From contig JBBPSI010000243.1 in NCBI GenBank assembly GCA_038093515.1, forward strand, positions 1 through 35,182: DNA of 35,182 nucleotides. The letters run 5' to 3'. The notes under the pieces were generated by a model. It saw only the letters and a program-made list of their open reading frames with translations, ran no database searches and was not told the origin of the DNA. Every line of letters starts with the position of its first letter. Position 1 is the stretch's first letter. The position numbers were made by a program, and so were the translations under genes. This DNA comes from Butyriboletus loyo. Taxonomy: Eukaryota; Basidiomycota; Agaricomycetes; Boletales; Boletaceae. Positions 28,724-35,182 of this stretch are shown here, one piece after another.

Positions 28724-29151
28724 TGTTATGCTGGGCGCTAACAATCGAACAGCGAGGAGGCACTCTGGAGTGGCCTCGAGACTCGAGAGACGATTCTGGG
28801 TGAGTCTCAGACTATGTCTTAGTGCGCACACTAAGAGTCTGGAAGTGAACTAATTGCTAGCAGTAGGCTGCGTAGAACTAGATACTGTACAGGGTGTAAA
28901 GACCGGGTCTTTATACTACTGGAAGAGGGACGCGACAGCTCAGCTGAAGGTCCGGCCCGACGGGGCGAGAAGACAGGGGCTATCTCGTGCAAGGGCACAG
29001 AGACTCGCAGGAGCAACCGGGGAAGTGGATAAGGTCCACTAGGCGACTGGGGAGCGGGCGATGGGCGGCATCGCGAGGCGGCGGGGGCGGCGGGGACGCG
29101 TAAGCGTGGAAAAACGAGTGGCGGGGTACGCTTAGGGGTAAAACTGTAACA
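28724..29151 (-). repeat. 3' LTR of element C, a mosaic of family A and family C LTRs
   Basis: Bases 28724-28922 match A/B LTRs (TATA, transcript start, R-U5 part). Bases 28923-29151 match the distal 229 bp of the C LTR. The join lies at CTACTGG/AAGAGGG, a few bases upstream of the TATA. Total 428 bp instead of about 820. Confidence 0.88.
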
Positions 29152-29162
29152 TTACCCCCCAT
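29152..29162 (-). other. Polypurine tract of element C
   Basis: Minus-strand ATGGGGGGTAA immediately before the LTR, comparable with GGGAAGGGGGTAA in A and B. Confidence 0.65.
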
Positions 29163-29193
29163 ACAAGATCGAAACTCCTGGTTCGATCAAACT

Positions 29194-32100
29194 CTAGACG
29201 GCGGCGGCGGCGGAAGTGGCGGCGGCAATGATGAGGGAGCGGGTGGACATGGGGAAGTCTTTCTGGTGGCGAGCCTTGTATGCTCGCAGCAACGGCAAGG
29301 AATTGTCCAAATTCCCTTCTGGTTCCCAGGTGTTTTCGGCGGCGGAGTAGCCTTTCCAGGAGACTAGGTACTGTCTCCGATTTCTGGTGCCTCTATGCGA
29401 GAGGATCTTTTCTACTTCGTACTCCTCTTCGCCTTCTATGGTGTCTGGGGGCGGGTTCGTATAGTTGGGGCCGTGCTCGGGGGTCTCTCTGCAAGACGAC
29501 AGAAGAGAGGCGTGGAAGACGTCATGTATCTTCCAGGTGGGCGGAAGTCGCAGGCGAAAAGCGACTGGGGATATTACTTGGGCCACCTCAAAGGGGCCTT
29601 CCCGTTTTGGCGCAAGCTTGCGCGACTGGTACCTGAGCCTAAGGTTGCGGCCTTCTAGCCATACTTTATCTCCAACCTTCCAGGGTTTAAACTTTGTTGT
29701 GATCCGCTCTTTCATGAGGCGCCGTGCCTTGTCATGTGCTTCCGAGGCTTCTTCTCGACTTGCGGCTAAGTCCGAGAGCCTTGCTTCCAATGCCGGTAGG
29801 AATGTCCGTCCTAACGCCGGGTACGCGCGTGGTTCATAGCCGATCATAAGCGAGAACGGCGTCTTTCCTGTGACCGAGTGCGTGGTCGAATTGTGTGAGA
29901 ACTCCGCCATGGGGAGTATGCTGGCCCATCTGTCAGGGCGTCCATCGCAAAAGATGCGGAGGTAGGTCTCCAGCTCCTGGTTGACCCTTTCTGTCTCTCC
30001 GTCCGTCTGGGGGTGATATGCTGAGGATAGGGCGAGGTCGTACTTTAGCAGCCTTGCTAATTCCCGTGCGAAGGCTGATGCGAACTGTGGACCGCGGTCC
30101 GAGATGCACCGATCGTGCAAACCAAATCTGGTGAAAACTTTATCGAAAAAGAGTTGCGCGACGCCTGCTGCGTCGATTGTCTTGTTGCAAGGTATGAAAA
30201 TTACCCCCTTCGTAAGGCCATGGTCTACCACGACCATTACCGAATCAAATCCCATAGACTCCGGGAGATCCGTTATGAGATCAACGGATACTTGTTGAAA
30301 TGGCCGTGTGGCGGTGCTGGATAGCGGGGTAAGCCCGGGTACTGTCGGGTGTGTGTTGACCTTGTTTGCCTGGCAAACTGCGCAACCGGTGACGAATTTC
30401 CTAATAAAAGAGCCCATTCCGGGCCACCAGTAGTCCCGTTGGACTAAATTCTGTGTCCTAAATATTCCTCCGTGGCCGCCGGCAGGGCCCTCGTGGAGTT
30501 CCTTGACAAGGGGGTGACGCGCTTCCTCTGGCACATAGAGGCGTCCCTTGTAGTACAGCTTATCGTTTTCGAACAGCCAATCGTGGGGGGCTGAACGAGG
30601 GAAGATGGGGGAGGCTTCGTACATGGCCGACAAGGCCTTCTGCACAAGCGGGTCGTTCTCGGTAGACACGACCATTTTCTCTGCGAGCGCGGTGTCGAGC
30701 GCGTTGACAAACACAGAATCAGGGAGTAGGACGACTTCCTGATTGTCGGCCGAGGTATTGACTTCGTCTCGGCGAGAGAGGGCGTCTGCGGGGCCCATAG
30801 CGGTTCCGGGGAGATGATGGAACTTGATGTCGTAATCCTGTAGATACATCATCCATCGTGCCTGTCGGCGTGACAGCTTGTTCGGCTGACGGAAGTACGT
30901 CAGGTTCTTGTGGTCGGTTAGTATCGTCACGGGATGACCAGTCCCTCTGAGGTAGTGGCGCCATTCCTCTAAGGCGTGGATGACAGCCAGAAGCTCCCTG
31001 TCATAAATGTCGTAGTTGCGCTCTGCCGGGGAGAGCGTCTTGGAGAGATAGGCACACGGGTGAAGGTCGCCGTTGCCGTCGTTCTGCATGAGTACCGCTC
31101 CCGTCGCTGTGAGAGAGGCGTCCGTCATGACTTTAAACTCCTTTGTCGTGTCTGGCATCGCCAGGACAGGCTGCTGTAGGAAGATCTCCTTGATCTTCAG
31201 GAAAGCGTTTTCGTGTTCAGGGGTCCATTCCCATTTCGTGGCCTTCTTCGTCAAATCGTGAAGAGGCCGAGATATCGCCGAGAAATTGCTTATAAAGCGG
31301 CGATAGAAGTTGCAAAATCCGATGAACGATCGGACTGCCTTGACTGACGTAGGCGACTTCCATTCTTGGATCGCCTTGAGTTTCGTGGGGTCCATCTGGA
31401 CGCGGCCTGCTCGGATCACCATTCCGAGGTATTCGACTTCATCGGTGTCGAAGAAGCATTTCTCCAGCTTCAGGAAGAGCTTGTGCTCTCGTAGTCGTTG
31501 TAGGACGCGGCGTGTCCTTTCTTCGTGAACTCCGGCTTCTTCGGAGTGAATCAGGATGTCGTCCATGTAGATGACGAGCCATCCTTCGGCGATCATATCA
31601 CCGAACGTGTGGTCCATAAGGGCTTGGAACGTAGCCGGCGAGTTGCAAAGCCCGAAAAACATGACAGTTGGCTCAAAGAGCCCTTGCGGCGTGATGAACG
31701 CGGCCTTCCAGCGATCGCCGGGCTTGATGAGGACATTGTTGTATCCCCAACGAATGTCCATCTTCGTGAAGATCTTGGAGCCTTTGAGGCGGTCGACAAG
31801 ATCTCCGATGAGCGGTAACGGATAGGCGTTTTTAACCGTGTGAGCGTTCACATGCCTATAGTCCTGACAAGGACGGAGGGATCCATCTTTCTTTCCTACG
31901 AAAAAGAAAGGAGCGGCTTGGGGTGACTTGGAGGGGACTATCTTCCCCGTCTTTAGGTGTTCGGCTACGAACTCTTTGCATGCCTCCGTCTCCTTAGGGT
32001 TGAGAGGGTAGGCCTTGGCGACTCGAGGTAGGAAGTCCTTGTCCAGGTCGATCGCGTGGTCAAAAGACCGAGATGGGGGAAGCTCGTCGAGGTTCTTTTT

Positions 32101-34341
32101 CTCGAATACGTCCTCGAATCCCCTGTACTGAGCCGGAAGCGTCTTCTTCGGCTTTTCCTCCTTGGCAGCTATCTCCGTGGATACTGTCGCTCTACGAACG
32201 TCGTATGTTCGTCTTGCCTGCTGGTCTAGGCGCTTTTTCCAGAGGTGCGCCATCCTCGTGTCCGGGTCCATGTCGAGGTACCGGATCAGATACCGTTGGG
32301 TAATCGCCCACGGGTCGTCGGGGCGTCTTTCTGCTGGGTGATCTGGAAATGCGACTTTACCAGTCGTCCAGTCTATGTCGGGGTTGGCGTCGCGAAGCCA
32401 TGGCAGCCCGAGGATGACGTTCTCCTGTCCTACATTGAGAATCAGGAACTCTCTGAGTTGTTCTGTTCCTCCCGTCTGGAGGATCATCGTCGTCGAATAG
32501 CGTATGGTTCCGCCCTTGTTTGGGGAACCGTCGACGTTCTGAGCCTTAAGCTCCTTGACTAGTCGTTTAATAGGGAGGTGGTTTCGTTTGACAAAGTCTC
32601 TGTGAACGAAACATCCTGACGCTCCACTATCCACCAGCGCGGTGGTGTCGAAGACTGGCCCGTTCTTGTTGGCGCACAGCACAACCGGGATTCGCATGGA
32701 CTGGGATTTCTGGCCAGTTGAATATGTGAAGGCGGCAATTGTCTCGGGATGCCGCTCAACCTCGGGGGAGGGGAAACTCGGGTGGTCTCCCATAGCGGGG
32801 ATTTTCGTCATCCGCTCTGCTGACAGTTCGTCGTCGGCTCCTCTCTTGACTGCTGTCGTCCCAGGAGCATCGTAGAAACGTTCTATAGGGGTTTCTTCCC
32901 TAATAGGAGGAATCGGGGGCAAATCTTCATCGTCTTCCTCGGTGGCGATAAGATTGGGCACGTCTTCGTGCATGGGTCCTGGGGTCTCCAGGGGCGTGAC
33001 ATAGGAGGCCTCCTCGTAGGAGGTTTCGTTGCTGCTGCTGACCTCCCGTCGTCTTTTCTTGCGCTCTTGCGCGTCTTCTTCTTCTCGGATCCTTTTTCCG
33101 AGGATTTCTTGTGCTACCGCGGCGGCTTGGTAGGCTTTCCTTAGGTCTGCGGGGGAGGTCGCTCGTTTCGACCTTCTTAATGTCGGCCTAATTTCGGTGG
33201 CCGGCTCCTTTTCATCTGGGCCTCCGGACTTCTTTCTCCAGAGGGCGATCAACTCGTCAGTTGTCATTGTGGCTTCTTTTAATACTGCCCCAGGGGTCAT
33301 CTCCTCCTTGGGTTCGGCAGTTGTCTCTTTTGGTACTTGTGCGGGTACCGGCGTCGGCGCAGGCTTCCTTGCGAGCGCGGGTTTCCTCACGAGAGGGCGT
33401 CGGTGTACGAACGGCTTGCTCCGTTGTACTAGTGTAAACCCCTCGGAGTCCACTGTTGGCTCGGGTTTACCTGTGCTCGACCCGGATATCGGCGATCGGG
33501 GTGAGACTCTGTCGATGAGAGGACGTGGGGCGATACGTTCTGCCAGCGTCTTGGCAGGTTCCTCTTTCTTCTTGCCAAAGGCCTTCTCGAGGCGTTGGCG
33601 AATTGCATCCTTGCTGATGCCTCTCGACTCCAGGGTCTGGAGGAGTTCCTTAACCGAGGGCTCCGACGTGGAGGCGGCTCGGACTTGTGACGGCGGCGGT
33701 GTCGGGGAAGAGGCGCGTCTGGCGTTCCCAATGTTCCAGGCTCTCGCGAGAGGTGGTGGAATGTTCTTCGGCGGTGTGGAGGTTACGCGAACCTGTACTG
33801 GTGGGGACGAAGCGCGTCTGGCTTTCCCGATCTCCCGTGCCTTGTCGAGGGGGGAGAGTTTCCTTGGGGCGGTGGTGGCGGCGCGTATCTGCGCGGGGGA
33901 GGAAGAGGCACGCATGGCTCTCCCTATGGCTCTTGCCTTTTCAATAGGGGAGCCAGTTCGGCGGGCTGCTCCCAAGGAGAGGGCTTTCTGAAGTGGGGTT
34001 TGTCGGGCGGCGGGGAGGGGGATTGCGCGTAAGTGCGCGACGGGGGAAGAGGCACGCATGGCTCTTCCGATGGCTTGCGCTTTCCAAAGCGGGGAACGGC
34101 GGGTGGCGGGGCGGGTGACAGTCGTAAAGGTTTCTTCTGCCGCGGCAGGATGAATGTGGAAGGGGTTTCGGCAATCTGCTCGCAAGCAGGTAGGAGGCGT
34201 GTCTTCTACCGCAGTAGGATGATGGTGGAAGGGGTTGTGACACACTGCTCGCGAGCAGGTGATGGCGGCGGCGGCGATGGCATGGACAATGTTGTCCTCG
34301 GTCTTCTCAGCGAGAAGGGCGTATCTGTTGGTGAAAGACAT
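29194..34341 (-). CDS. Gag-Pol-like polyprotein of element C
   Basis: About 1715 aa from the ATG at 34341. The frame is open further upstream into the LTR, but only from a TTG. Residues here are numbered from that TTG, so Met is 40. 68-80 and 91-103: two copies of C-x4-C-x4-H-x-H (CHNPFHHHP, CRNPFHIHP). 122-261: five basic repeats around PL-x-KA-x2-IG-x-A-x-RASSP. 300-590: charged, Pro-rich, low complexity. Then protease DSGASG (610-615), RT with YMDD (964-967), RNase H (D1113, E1155, D1182), integrase zinc site H1322, H1329, C1359, C1362 and core D1393, D1454, E1490, GPF module, chromodomain about 1677-1731, and an Ala-rich end. No capsid domain or CCHC knuckle like those of A and B is visible. 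Pol is fused in frame to the N-terminal part, so no frameshift is needed. The intact frame suggests recent activity. Confidence 0.95.
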   Translation of the reverse strand: MSFTNRYALLAEKTEDNIVHAIAAAAITCSRAVCHNPFHHHPTAVEDTPPTCLRADCRNPFHIHPAAAEETFTTVTRPATRRSPLWKAQAIGRAMRASSPVAHLRAIPLPAARQTPLQKALSLGAARRTGSPIEKARAIGRAMRASSSPAQIRAATTAPRKLSPLDKAREIGKARRASSPPVQVRVTSTPPKNIPPPLARAWNIGNARRASSPTPPPSQVRAASTSEPSVKELLQTLESRGISKDAIRQRLEKAFGKKKEEPAKTLAERIAPRPLIDRVSPRSPISGSSTGKPEPTVDSEGFTLVQRSKPFVHRRPLVRKPALARKPAPTPVPAQVPKETTAEPKEEMTPGAVLKEATMTTDELIALWRKKSGGPDEKEPATEIRPTLRRSKRATSPADLRKAYQAAAVAQEILGKRIREEEDAQERKKRRREVSSSNETSYEEASYVTPLETPGPMHEDVPNLIATEEDDEDLPPIPPIREETPIERFYDAPGTTAVKRGADDELSAERMTKIPAMGDHPSFPSPEVERHPETIAAFTYSTGQKSQSMRIPVVLCANKNGPVFDTTALVDSGASGCFVHRDFVKRNHLPIKRLVKELKAQNVDGSPNKGGTIRYSTTMILQTGGTEQLREFLILNVGQENVILGLPWLRDANPDIDWTTGKVAFPDHPAERRPDDPWAITQRYLIRYLDMDPDTRMAHLWKKRLDQQARRTYDVRRATVSTEIAAKEEKPKKTLPAQYRGFEDVFEKKNLDELPPSRSFDHAIDLDKDFLPRVAKAYPLNPKETEACKEFVAEHLKTGKIVPSKSPQAAPFFFVGKKDGSLRPCQDYRHVNAHTVKNAYPLPLIGDLVDRLKGSKIFTKMDIRWGYNNVLIKPGDRWKAAFITPQGLFEPTVMFFGLCNSPATFQALMDHTFGDMIAEGWLVIYMDDILIHSEEAGVHEERTRRVLQRLREHKLFLKLEKCFFDTDEVEYLGMVIRAGRVQMDPTKLKAIQEWKSPTSVKAVRSFIGFCNFYRRFISNFSAISRPLHDLTKKATKWEWTPEHENAFLKIKEIFLQQPVLAMPDTTKEFKVMTDASLTATGAVLMQNDGNGDLHPCAYLSKTLSPAERNYDIYDRELLAVIHALEEWRHYLRGTGHPVTILTDHKNLTYFRQPNKLSRRQARWMMYLQDYDIKFHHLPGTAMGPADALSRRDEVNTSADNQEVVLLPDSVFVNALDTALAEKMVVSTENDPLVQKALSAMYEASPIFPRSAPHDWLFENDKLYYKGRLYVPEEARHPLVKELHEGPAGGHGGIFRTQNLVQRDYWWPGMGSFIRKFVTGCAVCQANKVNTHPTVPGLTPLSSTATRPFQQVSVDLITDLPESMGFDSVMVVVDHGLTKGVIFIPCNKTIDAAGVAQLFFDKVFTRFGLHDRCISDRGPQFASAFARELARLLKYDLALSSAYHPQTDGETERVNQELETYLRIFCDGRPDRWASILPMAEFSHNSTTHSVTGKTPFSLMIGYEPRAYPALGRTFLPALEARLSDLAASREEASEAHDKARRLMKERITTKFKPWKVGDKVWLEGRNLRLRYQSRKLAPKREGPFEVAQVISPVAFRLRLPPTWKIHDVFHASLLSSCRETPEHGPNYTNPPPDTIEGEEEYEVEKILSHRGTRNRRQYLVSWKGYSAAENTWEPEGNLDNSLPLLRAYKARHQKDFPMSTRSLIIAAATSAAAAV

Positions 34342-34425
34342 GGCGGTCTCGGGGCGACTTCGCAAAGTTGGAGACGGCGGCGGGCTGGGGGCGGCTTTAC
34401 TGTTGAAGAACAGAAGCAGGAAGAG

Positions 34426-34435
34426 AGCTAATTCT
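34426..34435 (-). other. Self-primer binding site of element C
   Basis: Minus-strand AGAATTAGCT, two bases inside the 5' LTR end, is the exact complement of minus-strand AGCTAATTCT at 34673-34664 in the LTR. The two positions that differ from the A/B site are matched by compensating changes in the LTR. Confidence 0.7.
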
Positions 34436-34437
34436 TT

Positions 34438-35182
34438 TGTTACGCTGATAGCGCACAATAACTAGCAGCGAGCACTTGACTAGGGGCTCGAGCCTAATAA
34501 GGAAAGTGCCGACTCGCGTGAACGACGCTATCGGGTGTCTTGCAAAGCAAGTGTCGGCGAGATCTTGTGTGGTGGCGACCAGACGAGATCGAGCAGGCTC
34601 TTATCGGCTTTATCGGCAAGAGATGGGTATAATGCTAGATTACTATGCACTTGGTAGATGCGTAGAATTAGCTAAAGAACTCGTACTACTCTAAGTACGA
34701 TCTTATATACTATGGGGTATCGTGCACAGACCGAGCTGTGCGTGGCAGCGAGGGCAAAGGGCTATGAGTCCGTCCGAGTCATAGCGTCGAAAGAAGAAGC
34801 GGCAAAGTGCCGGTAACGAGGGAGCGAAGCTCCGAGCAAGATGGCGACATCGTCAGCGAATGAGAAGAGCTGAAGTCGAAGTGACGATGTCCATGAGGCG
34901 AGCCCCACAGGGCGAAGGGTGCGCGAACGGCGGAGCCCTTGGATACGGGTCTCGACGCGAAGGTACTGACGCGTCGTAATCTAGTCACGTGCTAGTCACG
35001 TGATGTAAGAAATGTCATTGGTCAAAAAAAGAGGGACGCGACAGCTCAGCTGAAGGTCCGGCCCGACGGGGCGAGAAGACAGGGGCTATCTCGTGCAAGG
35101 GCACAGAGACTCGCAGGGGCAACCGGGGAAGTGGATAACGTCCACTAGGCGACTGGGGAGCGGGCGATGGGCGGCATCGCGA
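34438..35182 (-). repeat. 5' LTR of element C (cut by the window edge)
   Basis: 745 bp visible of an expected 820. Homologous along its length to the solo LTRs at 13739 and 22956. Contains two CACGTG palindromes 11 bp apart (34986-34991 and 34997-35002). Confidence 0.93.
34664..34732 (-). promoter_or_regulatory. LTR core promoter of element C
   Basis: On the minus strand GGTCTGTGCA (34732-34723), TATATAAG (34709-34702), inferred transcript start AGCTAATTCT at 34673, about 30 nt after the TATA end. Confidence 0.62.

Larger units (their letters stand above)
28724..35182 (-). mobile_element. Ty3/gypsy chromovirus, element C (partial at the right edge)
   Basis: Minus-strand element with one long intact gag-pol-like frame, a primer site at 34426-34435, a polypurine tract next to the left LTR, and a right LTR running past the window. 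The base pairs before the left LTR are GAATA, so a matching TSD is expected about 75 bp beyond the window if the ends are original. No third ORF: only 42 bases separate the stop from the LTR. It is related to A and B in pol but not in the N-terminal part. Confidence 0.93.

Noticed and set aside
33197..33991. 264-codon plus-strand open frame opposite element C
   Set aside because: Exact antisense shadow of the Pro/Arg-rich N-terminal part of the element C polyprotein, with low-complexity translation and no motif.
34342..34458. Start of element C polyprotein inside the LTR
   Set aside because: The most upstream start in this frame is TTG at 34458, within the LTR. The first ATG is at 34341 and was used.
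1..35182. tRNA, rRNA, CRISPR or bacterial operon features
   Set aside because: None seen by eye. The CAG/CTC-rich and GC-rich patches are retroelement coding sequence.

Overview
The window looks like a transposon graveyard from an agaricomycete (mushroom-forming basidiomycete) genome. The evidence is a CxC2-type KDZ transposase, GT-AG introns of 45-61 nt (two with TACTAAT branch points), Ty3 chromoviruses with C-terminal chromodomains, and two remnants of fungal hypothetical genes. No bacterial features, CRISPR, rRNA or tRNA gene was seen. Nearly everything is a mobile element, and most pieces are nested inside one another with readable 5-bp target-site duplications (TSDs).

Layout. 1-2250: remnant of a minus-strand host gene (H1), broken by LTR family F, which itself holds a family-A LTR and a second F LTR. 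2523-13365: degraded plus-strand KDZ transposase, split by a solo family-A LTR and by full element A (4837-12384, plus strand). 13369-24739: degraded plus-strand Ty3/gypsy element D, split by two solo family-C LTRs and by full element B (14871-21992, minus strand, sister of A). 25204-26923: minus-strand remnant of a Zn2Cys6-like gene (H2) with an F LTR lodged in an intron. 27234-28723: two truncated F LTRs and Ty1/copia remnants. 28724 to the window end: element C, a chromovirus with one intact open frame of about 1715 codons, a mosaic left LTR and a right LTR cut by the window edge.

Elements A and B carry gag (capsid plus an unusual C-C-C-H knuckle), pol (protease, RT, RNase H, integrase, chromodomain) and, nine bases after pol, a third ORF with three zinc knuckles. 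B is almost intact; A is broken by stops and by a solo LTR of its own family. Element C has no recognisable capsid or CCHC knuckle. Its N-terminus has a duplicated C-x4-C-x4-H-x-H motif and five basic repeats. All three elements appear to prime reverse transcription with their own RNA 5' end: ten bases after the 5' LTR are complementary to ten LTR bases about 30 nt after a TATA box, and the pairing covaries between families.

Decay is dominated by CpG transitions. In A, 16 of the 18 LTR-LTR substitutions I count are of this kind, and five pol/ORF3 stops are CGA-to-TGA changes against B. This points to cytosine methylation of the nest. Comparisons were made by eye, so counts and boundaries may be off by a few bases.
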